Positions 35,363 through 43,449 are shown, counted from the first letter of the stretch. The stretch is DNA of 62,008 nucleotides from an uncultured Oscillospiraceae bacterium (GCA_947629245.1 CANRDC010000006.1:1-62008); one strand, 5' to 3'. A program made the numbers and translations. Notes: generated by a model from the sequence alone, not told the origin.

Positions 35363-35788
35363 TCATTTGTGGTATTTGGCCCCGGCGTTGATGGAAAACG
35401 CCCGGTAGAGTTGCTCCAGCAGCATCACCCGCGCCAGATGGTGGGGGAAGGTCATGTCGGACATGGACAGGGAGAAGTCCGCCTTCGCTTTGACCGCCTC
35501 GGGCAGACCCTCCGACCCGCCGATGAGAAAGCAGACGCGGCTCACGCCCCGGCCCGCCAGCTCCTCCAGCCTGGCCGCCAGCGCCTCGCTGGACAGCTTA
35601 CGCCCCTCGATGCACAGGGCGATCACATAAGCGCCCCTGGGGACGCGTCCGGCGATGTCGCCATCCTCCGGAAGCTCTGTCACCTCGACCTTGCAATAGG
35701 CACCCAGACGCTTACAGTATTCCCGGCAGGCGTCGGCATAGTACGGCTCCTTCAGCCGCCCCAGGCAGAGAACGCTCACGCGAAGCAC
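35363..35788 (-). CDS. rlmH: 23S rRNA (pseudouridine1915-N3)-methyltransferase RlmH
   Basis: A 141-residue SPOUT methyltransferase that methylates the pseudouridine in helix 69 of 23S rRNA using S-adenosylmethionine. Family blocks seen: CLGRLKEPYYADACREYCKR, ALCIEGRKLSSEALA, FLIGGSEGL and the terminal SMSDMTFPHHLARVMLLEQ...KYHK. It is somewhat short for RlmH (about 155-160). GTG 35788 was chosen since GGAGGTGG lies seven bases upstream; GTG 35779, overlapping the upstream stop, is possible. Last gene of a murA-walJ-rlmH operon. Confidence 0.95.
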   Translation of the reverse strand: MLRVSVLCLGRLKEPYYADACREYCKRLGAYCKVEVTELPEDGDIAGRVPRGAYVIALCIEGRKLSSEALAARLEELAGRGVSRVCFLIGGSEGLPEAVKAKADFSLSMSDMTFPHHLARVMLLEQLYRAFSINAGAKYHK

Positions 35789-36555
35789 GGCGCCACCTCC
35801 ACCTCCAGACAGCCGGATTCCGGCGCCAGGAAAAGCTCCGTATCCCGGCCCTCCAGCGCCCGGCAAACGGTCCGGCGGGCCAGGCCGGGGACATTGTTGT
35901 TTTTGGAAATGTGTCCCAGAACGATCTTTCCGGTGCCACGCCCGGCCAGCACGGCGGCCAGCCAGGTGCACTCGTCGTTGGACAGGTGTCCGCGGTCGGA
36001 CAGGATGCGCCGTTTCAGATAGGCCGGATAGGGACCGTTTCGCAGCATGGCCACGTCGTGGTTGGCCTCAATGAGGGCCGCGTCCGCCCGGTCAAAGTAC
36101 CGGAGCATGGTGTCCGTCACACAGCCGGTGTCCGTAGCGGAGGCGAATACCGCCCCGTCCGCCTCGATCCGGTAGCCCACGCTGTACACCGCGTCGTGAG
36201 GCGTGGGGAAGCACGTCACGCTCATGCAGCCCAGCGACAGGGGCCGTTCCGGCTCCAACTCCCGCAGGAGAGGGGACAGCTCCGGAACGCTCCGGCGCAG
36301 CGCCTCCGCCACGGGGCCGGGGGCGTAGACCGGCAGGGGAAACTGCTTCGTGAAGACCCGCAGACCCGAGACATGGTCCGCGTGCTCATGGGTGACGAGC
36401 ACGCCGTCCAGTCCGGCGGGGTCCATGCTGAGCGCCTCCAGCGCGGCGCGGATGCGCCTGGCGGAGATGCCCGCGTCCAGCAGGACGCTCCTGCCGCCGC
36501 CCCGGATGAGGGCGCAGTTGCCGGTGGAGCCGCTGGCGAAAACGGCAAGCCGCAT
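35776..36555 (-). CDS. walJ: MBL-fold metallohydrolase (WalJ/YycJ-like)
   Basis: A 259-residue cytoplasmic metallo-beta-lactamase-fold hydrolase. The metal motif is THEHADHVSGL; other ligands are in FPTPHDAVYSVGY, SATDTGCVTD and EANHDVAML, and GHISKNN near the end fits the YycJ/WalJ group, proposed 5'-3' exonucleases. The ATG overlaps the murA stop by one base (TGATG). The rlmH-walJ neighbourhood is common in Firmicutes. The exact substrate is not proven by sequence. Confidence 0.88.
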   Translation of the reverse strand: MRLAVFASGSTGNCALIRGGGRSVLLDAGISARRIRAALEALSMDPAGLDGVLVTHEHADHVSGLRVFTKQFPLPVYAPGPVAEALRRSVPELSPLLRELEPERPLSLGCMSVTCFPTPHDAVYSVGYRIEADGAVFASATDTGCVTDTMLRYFDRADAALIEANHDVAMLRNGPYPAYLKRRILSDRGHLSNDECTWLAAVLAGRGTGKIVLGHISKNNNVPGLARRTVCRALEGRDTELFLAPESGCLEVEVAPCFA

Positions 36556-37874
36556 CAACCGGCGCTCCAGCTGGCCGCCCGGCTGCGCTCGGACTGCTCC
36601 GGCTCGTCTACGCAGCGGATATCCGCGCCCAGAGCCCGGAACTTTCCGACGATGTCCTGATAGCCCCGCTCGATGTAGACCACGTCCTCCACGGTGGTGA
36701 CGCCCTGGGCGGCGAGACCGGCGATGACCATGGCCGCCCCGGCCCGCAGGTCGCAGGCCCGGACCGTGGCGCCGGAGAGATGGTCCGCGCCCTGGATGAA
36801 GGCGGACTGGTTCTCCACTTCGATCTGAGCGCCCATCTTTTTCAGCTCGGCCACGTACTTGAACCGGCCGCTGCTCCACACGGCCTCCGTCACCATGCTG
36901 GAGCCGGGGGCGCAGCACAGCACGGCGGTCATCTGCGGCTGCATATCCGTGGGGAAGCCGGGATAGGGCTTGGTCTTGATGTTGGCGGCGTGCAGGGGGC
37001 CGTCCCGGCGGACCAGAACGTAATCGTCGCCCTCCTCCACCTCCACGTTCATCTCCTGCAGCTTGGAGGAGATGCATTCCAGGTGCTTGGGGATGACGTT
37101 GGACACCCGGACGGAGCCTCCGGCGGCGGCCACGGCCGCCATGTAGGTGCCCGCCTCGATCTGGTCGGGGATGAGGGTGTAGGTGCCGCCGTGCAGCTGC
37201 TTCACGCCCTGGATCTTGATGACGTCGGTGCCCGCGCCGCGCACGTCCGCGCCCATGGAGTTGAGGAAGTTGGCCAGGTCCACGATGTGGGGCTCCCGAG
37301 CCACGTTCTCGATGACGGTGCGGCCCTCGGCGGTGGCGGCGGCGATCATGATGTTGATGGTGGCGCCCACGGAGACCTTGTCAAGATAGACGTTCCTGCC
37401 GTGGAGACGACCGTCCCTGGTCTCGGCGGTGATGAAGCCGCCGGACAGCTTCACGTCCGCGCCCAGGGCGGTCAGGCCCTTGATGTGCTGGTCGATGGGC
37501 CGGATGCCAAAGTTGCAGCCGCCGGGCATGGTGCTGCGGGCTCGGCCAAAGCGGCCCAGCATGGCGCCGATAAGGTAATAGCTGGCCCGGATGCGCCGGG
37601 TCATATCCCACATCTGGTCCGGAAGAATGTCCATCTGGACATGGGTGCAGTCCAGCTCCACCGTGCTGCGGTTGATCATGCTCACCTTCGCGCCCAGGTA
37701 GGTGAGGATATGAAGAAGGGTATCCGTATCGCTGATCTCAGGCAGGTTCTCCAGTCGGCACACGCCGCGGACCATAAGGGCCGCCGGGATGATGGCCACC
37801 GCCGCGTTCTTCGCGCCGGATATCTCTACCTCGCCCCGCAGCGGCTTCCCGCCGTGAATAACGAACTTTTCCAT
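36555..37874 (-). CDS. murA: UDP-N-acetylglucosamine 1-carboxyvinyltransferase MurA
   Basis: A 439-residue enzyme that starts peptidoglycan synthesis by moving enolpyruvate from phosphoenolpyruvate onto UDP-GlcNAc in the cytoplasm. It opens with KPLRGEVEISGAKNAAVAII; the catalytic loop PGGCNFGIRPID holds Cys120, the residue attacked by fosfomycin. FPTDMQPQMTAVLC and GAAMVIAGLAA are also intact. ATG 37874 was preferred to TTG 37886. It is the first gene of the operon with walJ and rlmH. The C-terminal end (DEPEQSERSRAASWSAG) is longer and more polar than usual. Confidence 0.96.
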   Translation of the reverse strand: MEKFVIHGGKPLRGEVEISGAKNAAVAIIPAALMVRGVCRLENLPEISDTDTLLHILTYLGAKVSMINRSTVELDCTHVQMDILPDQMWDMTRRIRASYYLIGAMLGRFGRARSTMPGGCNFGIRPIDQHIKGLTALGADVKLSGGFITAETRDGRLHGRNVYLDKVSVGATINIMIAAATAEGRTVIENVAREPHIVDLANFLNSMGADVRGAGTDVIKIQGVKQLHGGTYTLIPDQIEAGTYMAAVAAAGGSVRVSNVIPKHLECISSKLQEMNVEVEEGDDYVLVRRDGPLHAANIKTKPYPGFPTDMQPQMTAVLCCAPGSSMVTEAVWSSGRFKYVAELKKMGAQIEVENQSAFIQGADHLSGATVRACDLRAGAAMVIAGLAAQGVTTVEDVVYIERGYQDIVGKFRALGADIRCVDEPEQSERSRAASWSAG

Positions 37875-37971
37875 AAAAACTCCCAAATATATGTAGTGTC
37901 AGGCCGCCGGAGAACGCTTTCCGGCGCCTATGGCAGAACGCCTTATATTGTATCATATCGCGGGAGAAAAA

Positions 37972-38520
37972 TCAATTCCTGTCAGGCCTGTCAAGAAATA
38001 CCATCGCCTTCATGGCTCCCACCACGGTCTTCGCGTCGTGGATCTGACCGTCCACCGCCATCCGATAGAGCTCGGCCAGCGGCATCATCTCCACGTCCAG
38101 AAACTCGTTGGGGTCCGGATGGGCCTGGCCCTGGCGCAGGTCGGAGGCCAGGTAAAGGTAGAGCTTTTCGGTGGAGATACCGGGGGACACGTAGATGTGG
38201 CCAAGCTCCGTCCACCTGTCGGCCTCCAGGCCCGTCTCCTCGCTCAGCTCCCTCTTCACCGCGTCGAAGGGGTCCTCGCCCTTCTCCAGCTTACCGGCGG
38301 GCAGCTCCAGCAGGACCTTCCCGAAGGGATAGCGGTACTGCCGCACCACGGCCACGTTCCCCCCGTCGTCCACCGCCGCCACGCACACGCCGCCGGGGTG
38401 GTGCACCACCTCCCGGACGCTGGCTGCGCCGTTGGGCAGGCTCACGATGTCCTCCGTCACCTCCACCACCGGGCCCTGATGGGAACTGACCCGACGAAGA
38501 GGCCGCTCCGTATAGTCCAT
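37972..38520 (-). CDS. Nudix hydrolase, ADP-ribose pyrophosphatase type
   Basis: A 182-residue cytosolic hydrolase that splits nucleoside diphosphate sugars, most likely ADP-ribose, into AMP and sugar phosphate. The Nudix box GKLEKGEDPFDAVKRELSEE is complete with the REL-EETG metal ligands, preceded by the substrate strand VAVVRQYRYPFGKVLLELPA that is typical of the NudF branch. The start MDYTERPL at 38520 follows GGAGGTG. It is divergent from the MecA-like gene. Confidence 0.92.
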   Translation of the reverse strand: MDYTERPLRRVSSHQGPVVEVTEDIVSLPNGAASVREVVHHPGGVCVAAVDDGGNVAVVRQYRYPFGKVLLELPAGKLEKGEDPFDAVKRELSEETGLEADRWTELGHIYVSPGISTEKLYLYLASDLRQGQAHPDPNEFLDVEMMPLAELYRMAVDGQIHDAKTVVGAMKAMVFLDRPDRN

Positions 38521-38681
38521 GGAAAACACCTCCAGGCTCGCTAAAAGGTTACATAATATGGAACTGTTCCCAGTATAACACGTTCCTTTACAAATTTCCA
38601 CATTTTTATGCTGTACGCGGGCGGATTATTTGCATTATAATCGTCTCATAATGGAGCTTTGTGCATGGGGGGACGCGCGTG

Positions 38682-39137
38682 ATGAAAACGGTACAGGCAA
38701 CGGAGACGGCGGTGTCCATCTGGATCAGCCGGGAGCAGGCGCCCAGCCGGGCGCAGATGCTGGAGCTGATCCGGCAGGCGCTGGCGGAGCGGGGGCTGAC
38801 CCCCTGGGAGGAGACGGAGGCGGAATGCTTCGCCGCGGGGGAGGACACGCTGGTCATCGCCCGGCCCGGCCATCCCAGGCGGGCGGCGTTTTATTTCGGG
38901 GATCTGGAGGCGCTGCTGGCGGGAGCGCTTTCCTGCGCCGACGGGGACAGCTCGCTGTACATAGCCGGAGACGGGTACGCGCTCACCGTGGAGCCTGAGG
39001 CGGCGGGTCCGGCGCTGATGGAGTTCGGAGAGCCCTTCCCGGTCGTCCCCGAGTGGGAAGTCCACGCCAGGGAGCAGGGCATGTGCCTGATCCGGGAGGG
39101 GGCCATCGCCGACCTGCGCCGCTATTTTTCGCGGTGA
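38682..39137 (+). CDS. MecA-like adaptor protein (short form)
   Basis: A 151-residue acidic protein not obvious at first sight. From about residue 60 the order AAFYFGDLEALLAGA, SSLYIAGDGYALTVE, ALMEFGEPFPVVPEW, MCLIREGAIADLRRYF follows the C-terminal domain of MecA, which binds ClpC: hydrophobic strand, DLE/DLI helix, SLY strand, and the closing AI..LR.YF helix. The N-terminal substrate domain of MecA seems reduced to a short MKTVQATETAVSIWI strand-helix. If right, it would feed proteins to ClpCP. ATG 38682 has GGGGGGA upstream. The resemblance was judged by eye only. Confidence 0.5.
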   Translation: MKTVQATETAVSIWISREQAPSRAQMLELIRQALAERGLTPWEETEAECFAAGEDTLVIARPGHPRRAAFYFGDLEALLAGALSCADGDSSLYIAGDGYALTVEPEAAGPALMEFGEPFPVVPEWEVHAREQGMCLIREGAIADLRRYFSR

Positions 39138-39190
39138 GGGTGTGGTATGGTGACGTCTGTAAACTTTTTTCAAACTGTTTCCTATTCTGT

Positions 39191-39219
39191 TTGCCAATTT
39201 GGAGAAGATACGGTATAAT
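39191..39219 (+). promoter_or_regulatory. Promoter of smpB
   Basis: TTGCCA (39191-39196), 17 bases, TATAAT (39214-39219), 36 bases before the smpB start. Confidence 0.75.
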
Positions 39220-39254
39220 ACAATCCTCAGCAGATCGACGGGGAGGTGAGCGCC

Positions 39255-39725
39255 ATGTCGGCCAGGGGAAAGGGGACCAAGCTGATCGCGGAGAACCGCA
39301 AGGCCCGCCACGACTATTTCATCCTGGACCGCTACGAGGCGGGCATCGAACTGACGGGCACGGAGGTCAAATCCGTCCGCGCCGGGACGCTGAATCTGAA
39401 GGACTGCTACGCCCGGGTGAAGAACGGGGAGCTGTGGGTCCGGGGGATGCACATCAGCCCCTACAAGCAGGGCAGCTACTTCAACGCGGACCCGGACCGG
39501 GACCGCCGCCTTCTCATGCACAAGCGGGAGATCGTCCGCCTGGGCGCGAAGGCGCAGCAGGAGGGACTGGCGCTGGTGCCCCTGAGCCTGTACTTCAAGG
39601 ACAGTCTGGTGAAGGTCGAGCTGGGGCTGTGCAAGGGCAAAAAGCTCTATGACAAGCGCGACGACGCGGCGGAAAAAAGCGCCCGCCGCGAGATGGATCG
39701 GAAATTCAAGGAGGCAAACGCATGA
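39255..39725 (+). CDS. smpB: SsrA-binding protein SmpB
   Basis: A 156-residue RNA-binding protein needed with tmRNA to rescue stalled ribosomes. Family blocks: [76 protein letters not shown]. The C-terminal basic tail that enters the mRNA channel is present ([15 protein letters not shown]). ATG 39255 has GGGAGG eight bases upstream; GTG 39246 would place the start on that site. The tmRNA gene itself lies 0.7 kb downstream. Confidence 0.96.
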   Translation: MSARGKGTKLIAENRKARHDYFILDRYEAGIELTGTEVKSVRAGTLNLKDCYARVKNGELWVRGMHISPYKQGSYFNADPDRDRRLLMHKREIVRLGAKAQQEGLALVPLSLYFKDSLVKVELGLCKGKKLYDKRDDAAEKSARREMDRKFKEANA

Positions 39726-40240
39726 AAAATCCCATCGTGACCATTCGGATGCATGACGGCGGCGTCATCAAGGCGGAGCTGTATCCCGAGATCGCTCCCA
39801 ATACGGTCGACAACTTCATCTCCCTTGCGAACAAGGGGTTCTATAACGGCCTGATCTTCCACCGGGTGATCCCCGGCTTCATGATCCAGGGCGGCTGCCC
39901 CCAGGGCAACGGCACCGGCGGTCCTGGCTATTCCATCCCCGGCGAGTTCACCGCCAACGGCTATACCAACGACCTGCGCCACACCCGCGGCGTGCTGAGC
40001 ATGGCCCGCGCCATGGACCCGGACTCCGCTGGCAGCCAGTTTTTCATCATGCACGACGACGCGCCCCATCTGGACGGCCAGTACGCCGCCTTCGGCCAGG
40101 TGCTGGAGGGCATGGACGTGGTGGATAAGATCGCCGCCACCAAGACCGGCTGGGGCGATAAGCCTCTGACCCCCCAGGTCATGGAGAAGGTCACGGTGGA
40201 GACCTTCGGCCAGGACTATCCTGTGCCGAAAAAAGCATAA
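39722..40240 (+). CDS. Peptidyl-prolyl cis-trans isomerase, cyclophilin type
   Basis: A 172-residue cytoplasmic cyclophilin that speeds proline isomerisation in folding proteins. The fold motifs are clear: [31 protein letters not shown] (split here as two adjoining motifs, FHRVIPGFM and [16 protein letters not shown]), [17 protein letters not shown], and [21 protein letters not shown]. Active residues Arg of FHRV and Phe of QFFIM are kept. The ATG overlaps the smpB stop (ATGA) and AAGGAGG lies upstream. Confidence 0.95.
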   Translation: MKNPIVTIRMHDGGVIKAELYPEIAPNTVDNFISLANKGFYNGLIFHRVIPGFMIQGGCPQGNGTGGPGYSIPGEFTANGYTNDLRHTRGVLSMARAMDPDSAGSQFFIMHDDAPHLDGQYAAFGQVLEGMDVVDKIAATKTGWGDKPLTPQVMEKVTVETFGQDYPVPKKA

Positions 40241-40420
40241 ATCGTCGGAGCTCGGGCCACGGCCTCCCTTTGCTGCCAAGGCAGCAAAGCTCGAGAGTGC
40301 CCCGGCTCCTCCTCTCCCCACGCGACCCGCTTCGCTGGGCTCGTGTGGGGACCCCATTCCAATTTGTTTTGATTCGTTCTCATGTCGCGCGCCCGGGCTT
40401 TCGCCCATGGCGCGCTCCGC

Positions 40421-40782
40421 GGGGCTGCAATGGTTTCGACGGGGGCGTGGGGGCGGAATAAGCGGGCGGATGACCCGGACATCCAAAAAACTGGGAACCT
40501 TTCAAATCAACTGAGAACGACAACACCGTTCTGGCCGCCGCTTAAGGCAGGCCCGTCCAGCCCGGGAGCGCTGCGGCCCGGGGCCTGGGCGTCGACTAGC
40601 AGCGTCCGTGCGTGCGCAAAGCTTTGAGCGCACCATGCATCATGAAGCTACCTGACTCGTCATGCGTGACGGCTTGCACCGGGAAGGGGAAGAGCGCGTA
40701 AGCGCGAGATAACCGTCTGCGCCCGGAGAAAGTTCCGCTGAAGTGCTTTCGGACAGGGGTTCGATCCCCCTCAGCTCCACCA
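40421..40782 (+). ncRNA. ssrA: Transfer-messenger RNA (ssrA)
   Basis: The 5' end GGGGCTGCAATGGTTTCGAC and the 3' end GGGGTTCGATCCCC...CAGCTCCACCA form the tRNA-like half: GGGGCTG pairs with CAGCTCC, the T arm is standard, and CCA is encoded. The tag frame reads GAG AAC GAC AAC ACC GTT CTG GCC GCC GCT TAA (40513-40545), giving ENDNTVLAAA as the tag end. The exact resume codon is not certain (ACT 40510 or GAG 40513). Length is 362 bases. No consensus promoter is clear immediately upstream. The 3' end of this gene is a classic integration site; AT-rich mobile remnants follow. Confidence 0.96.
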
Positions 40783-40855
40783 CTCAAATATTACACAAAA
40801 CCCTACTACTATGTGGGAGGGTTCGCCGAAACGGTGTGGCTGTGTAATATGAAGT

Positions 40856-40892
40856 AACGCCAGAGAGGTTTTCCTCCCTGGCGTTTACTTTT
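40856..40892 (+). terminator. Terminator downstream of tmRNA
   Basis: AACGCCAGAGAGG-TTTT-CCTCCCTGGCGTT followed by TACTTTTTATA. It also abuts the end of the leftward doc gene. A further inverted repeat, ATATTACACA (40788-40797) and TGTGTAATAT (40841-40850), lies between it and the tmRNA end. Confidence 0.7.
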
Positions 40893-41269
40893 TATATTTG
40901 GTGTTCCACGATCCACTTTACCATGGCATCAAAAGACACCACCCCGGAAGCCACCGCTCGCACCATATCGGACAGTTCTTCTTGCGTGTAGTCCAATTCG
41001 ATACCGTTCAAGGCCAGAAAGACCAGCATGACGTGAGCGCCAATGCGCTTGTTGCCGTCCACAAAGGCGTGATTCTGGATAAGCCCGTAGCCAAGCCGCG
41101 CTCCTTTTTGCTGGATGGACGGGAAAGCATCTGTGCCGTCAAAGCTGTGAAAAGGGGCGCTCAATGCGGAATCCAGAAGGCCCTCGTCTAACAAGCCGTC
41201 CGAGCCGCCAGTCTGCCGTATCAGTTCACGATGCAGCATGAGCACCTGCGCTTTTGTGAGCCGTTTCAC
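40892..41269 (-). CDS. doc: Doc family toxin (Fic/Doc fold)
   Basis: A 125-residue toxin of the death-on-curing type, which inactivates elongation factor Tu by phosphorylation in phage P1. The Fic motif NHAFVDGNKRIGAH has the active His67 and the NKR triplet at 73-75. The N terminus (KAQVLMLHRELIRQTGGSDG) and GLLDSALSAPF are typical of bacterial Doc. Its ATG overlaps the stop of the antitoxin gene (ATGA), the usual layout. It lies in the AT-richer strip next to tmRNA. Confidence 0.93.
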   Translation of the reverse strand: MKRLTKAQVLMLHRELIRQTGGSDGLLDEGLLDSALSAPFHSFDGTDAFPSIQQKGARLGYGLIQNHAFVDGNKRIGAHVMLVFLALNGIELDYTQEELSDMVRAVASGVVSFDAMVKWIVEHQI

Positions 41270-41508
41270 TTTGCCAAGACCTCATAAGCCTGCCGGTTCT
41301 TTTCAACGAAGCGCTTTGAAATGCTCATGACATCCTCGTCCGGGGCAAGTTGCTCTGCCTCTGCCCGACTGAATTCCACGATCAGATAGCGTGGGACGTT
41401 GTTCTTCAAAATGACAGCGGAGCCGGTTTCGTCTACCAGCCTTGCCACTCTGGAAAAGTTCTGGTTGGCTTCGGTGATGGACACAAGACTATTGGTATTG
41501 ATGTTCAT
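41266..41508 (-). CDS. Phd/YefM family antitoxin
   Basis: An 80-residue antitoxin. The N-terminal part VSITEANQNFSRVARLVDETG is the Phd/YefM DNA-binding fold, followed by the strand AVILKNNVPRYLIVEF and a helical toxin-binding tail. It neutralises the Doc toxin coded just after it and normally represses the shared promoter. AGGTGAAAAGG precedes the ATG, and a consensus promoter lies at 41529-41557. Confidence 0.93.
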   Translation of the reverse strand: MNINTNSLVSITEANQNFSRVARLVDETGSAVILKNNVPRYLIVEFSRAEAEQLAPDEDVMSISKRFVEKNRQAYEVLAK

Positions 41509-41528
41509 TCCTTTTCACCTCCGACTCT

Positions 41529-41557
41529 ATTATACACCATGTTTAGGATAAATTCAA
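41529..41557 (-). promoter_or_regulatory. Promoter of the toxin-antitoxin pair
   Basis: On the minus strand TTGAAT (41557-41552), 17 bases, TATAAT (41534-41529), 20 bases before the antitoxin start. Confidence 0.75.
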
Positions 41558-41564
41558 CCTATAC

Positions 41565-41598
41565 ATCCCGACAGATGAGACCATCTGCCGGGATTTTT
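41565..41598 (+). terminator. Hairpin with T5 tail on the plus strand
   Basis: ATCCCGACAGATG-AGAC-CATCTGCCGGGAT (one mismatch) then TTTTT. No rightward gene ends before it; it may protect the toxin-antitoxin promoter area, or may be part of the insertion-element end. Confidence 0.5.
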
Positions 41599-42454
41599 AG
41601 CTGTAACTGCCGGGCAAATAAGGCCGAGGGGCCATGTGTATGGCATTTGTCAGCAGTTCTTCAAAAGAAATGGGAGATGTTGGATTGTTAACCTTCACAC
41701 AGTACGCAGCCAGCTGCTCACGAATTGGATTTGAAGTGTCTAACTCATTTAGTGCATCATAGCACGCATTCTTTGCGAACAGGAGAGGGTGAGTTCTTCT
41801 TTTGCTTTCCTTTTCGCCGATATAGCCATGATTCTTTAATCTTGCCTCAGATACATAATCTAGATACCTGATTTTACTACCGGGCTCAACAACAGATTCA
41901 ATAAAAGAATTGATGATAGGACGACCGGGATAGTCTGGGTTAGGGAGAAATTCTTCAAGGCGTATGTGGCCAGCCTTATGATCGGTAACTTCAACAGCAA
42001 TTACCAACATTAATTTTTGCTGATGAAAGCGCACAGAAGTTAATGCCACTTCAACTGTTCCCGCCAATTTGCACGGAATAGAACGGGGCAGAGAAAAAGC
42101 AATGCTCAATTTGCGGTAGATATTATATGCAGTCCGATGACTGCTCAGGCGCAATTCATTCTTAAGTCCAGCAACGGTTACGTTGGGGGCAAAAGTAGAA
42201 TAATACCATGCGGCATGAAACCACGTTGTCATTGGAATATGGGTGTCTTGAAACAGCGTTCCCGCAATGACAGTGGTTTGATAGCCGCATTTTTTGCATT
42301 TGTACTTGTGGCTTCTGATCTCCCACATTTCATTGTGCTGACACTTGGGACACAGATAACCATTTTCCCAGCGCAAATGAAACAAATAATCAAGACATTG
42401 GGATTCAGTACCAAACTGATGGAAAAGGGCTGCTTTATCCGTAGCGGTGTTCAC
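41597..42454 (-). CDS. IS1595-like transposase with degenerate active site
   Basis: A 285-residue protein with the IS1595 layout: an N-terminal zinc ribbon (CPKC...CKKC at about residues 35-56, RWENGYLCPKC) followed by GTLFQDTHIPMTTWFHAAWYY and an RNase-H-like domain. The usual VEVDE-Y-GG active-site start is replaced by VEVALTSVRFHQQ, so the first catalytic Asp is missing, and the later Asp/His-Asn-Glu blocks are also not recognisable. It is either a decayed transposase or one taken over for another use. The start GTG 42454 is the first after an in-frame stop. The gene is visibly AT-richer than its surroundings. Confidence 0.75.
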   Translation of the reverse strand: MNTATDKAALFHQFGTESQCLDYLFHLRWENGYLCPKCQHNEMWEIRSHKYKCKKCGYQTTVIAGTLFQDTHIPMTTWFHAAWYYSTFAPNVTVAGLKNELRLSSHRTAYNIYRKLSIAFSLPRSIPCKLAGTVEVALTSVRFHQQKLMLVIAVEVTDHKAGHIRLEEFLPNPDYPGRPIINSFIESVVEPGSKIRYLDYVSEARLKNHGYIGEKESKRRTHPLLFAKNACYDALNELDTSNPIREQLAAYCVKVNNPTSPISFEELLTNAIHMAPRPYLPGSYS

Positions 42455-42475
42455 CTTCTCTTATGTGCTGACTGT

Positions 42476-42504
42476 ACTCTACCATATCCGTTTTGGTTCG
42501 TCAA
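42476..42504 (-). promoter_or_regulatory. Possible promoter of the transposase-like gene
   Basis: Minus-strand TTGACG (42504-42499), 17 bases, TAGAGT (42481-42476), just before the GTG start. The -10 is weak. Confidence 0.45.
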
Positions 42505-42577
42505 GTGGAACAAATACAAAATGGCTAGTTAAAGAGTGATGGCCAAGGTTATTAGGTGAAAGGATGGTTTACATAAT

Positions 42578-42739
42578 ATGAAACCTCTGGTTATCACAAA
42601 TAAGCAAGCAAGGCAACTCGCCCAAGTGATTTACCCGGATATAAAAGAGTACATCCAGAGAAACCGAGAAGATTTCGAGGAGTATCTAAAGCAACTGGGA
42701 AAGGAAGAGGGGAAGGAGGTTGGAAGAGTCCCCAAATGA
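42578..42739 (+). CDS. Small protein upstream of recombinase remnant
   Basis: A 53-residue charged protein, MKPLVITNKQARQLAQVIY then PDIKEYIQRNREDFEEYL and a Lys/Glu-rich end. AGGTGAAAGGA lies upstream, though 14 or more bases away. Small proteins of this kind are often coded just before large serine recombinases in clostridial mobile elements, which fits the recombinase fragment that follows. Function unknown. Confidence 0.5.
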   Translation: MKPLVITNKQARQLAQVIYPDIKEYIQRNREDFEEYLKQLGKEEGKEVGRVPK

Positions 42740-42745
42740 AATTAA

Positions 42746-43060
42746 CATACAAACAGGCTAAAGGAGTTGGAGCGGCTGATTGCCAAAGAGGAAGAAGTTT
42801 ATCCAACCCTCACAGAGGAAGAGATTCTTTTCTTCTTGAACGCGCTCAAAAAGGGCGGGGTGGATGATGTAAAGTACCGCAAGATGCTGATCTCTGTATT
42901 CGTCAATAGGATTTACCTCTATGATGACAGAATCACCATTACTTTTAACTCCGGCGACAAACCTGTGACCGTCAATGATGAGATGCTGTCCGACCTTGAG
43001 GCAAGGGAGGAAGAGTACAAAGCCCTATTCGATAAGGATAGGGTTTTGTTTTTTGACGGG
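42746..43060 (+). pseudogene. C-terminal fragment of a large serine recombinase
   Basis: The frame opens after a stop at 42743 and reads NRLKELERLIAKEEEVYP, LTEEEILFFLNALKKGG, DVKYRKMLISVFVNRIYLYD, ITITFNSGDKPVTV. This is the end of large serine site-specific recombinases (coiled-coil then terminal strands). The catalytic and zinc-ribbon domains are absent, so the gene is a remnant of an integrated element. Beyond about 43060 the frame runs into the tandem repeats and is no longer family-like. Confidence 0.75.
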
Positions 43061-43081
43061 AGTGGTCCACCACGTCAGAAC

Positions 43082-43390
43082 GGCTCTGGAGATGCCAGGA
43101 CCTCGCAAGCGAGGCCCTGCGCATCGGCCAGAGCCGTTCTTCCTTTTCCCCACGGGAACAGCGTTCCCGTGGGGGCCCCATTGTTGGCTCTGAAGATGTC
43201 AGGTCCCCGCAAGCGGGTCCCCTCCATCGGTCAGAGCCGTTCTTCCTTTTCCCCACGGGAACGGCGTTCCCGTGGGGGCCCCATTGTTGGCTCTGAAGAT
43301 GTCAGGTCCCCGCGAGCGGGGACCCTCCATCGGTCAGAACTCTTCTTCCTTTTTCCCGTCGCAAACGCCGCGCTGGTTTGCGATGGGAGC
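43082..43390. repeat. Tandem repeat, about 104 bases, three copies with conserved stems
   Basis: GGCTCTG-AGATG-CAGG begins copies at 43082, 43186 and 43289; the third is cut short. Each full copy can fold into CGGCTCTG...CAGAGCCG enclosing CCTCGC-AA-GCGAGG (or its variant CCCCGCAAGCGGG), followed by CCCCACGGGAAC-nnC-GTTCCCGTGGGG. Copies differ mostly inside loops and by paired changes. The third copy runs into another stem, CCCGTCGCAAAC...GTTTGCGATGGG (about 43356-43388). No protein is coded with confidence. Confidence 0.8.
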
Positions 43391-43403
43391 CCTGGTAACA
43401 AGG

Positions 43404-43425
43404 TCGCCGCCCAAAAGGGCGGCGA
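43404..43425. terminator. Hairpin TCGCCGCCC-AAAA-GGGCGGCGA
   Basis: Nine perfect pairs with an A4 loop and a TTTG end on the plus strand, 25 bases from the stop of the leftward flavodoxin/reductase gene. Confidence 0.55.
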
Positions 43426-43449
43426 TTTGATTGGCGCCCAAGGGGGCGG

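Noticed and set aside
42736-42870. Rightward frame starting at ATG 42736, overlapping the small protein stop
   Set aside because: It is in a different frame from the recombinase-like sequence, stops after about 44 codons and shows no family features.
43082-43390. CRISPR array
   Set aside because: The unit is about 104 bases with nearly identical content throughout, with no short-repeat/unique-spacer pattern and no cas genes nearby.
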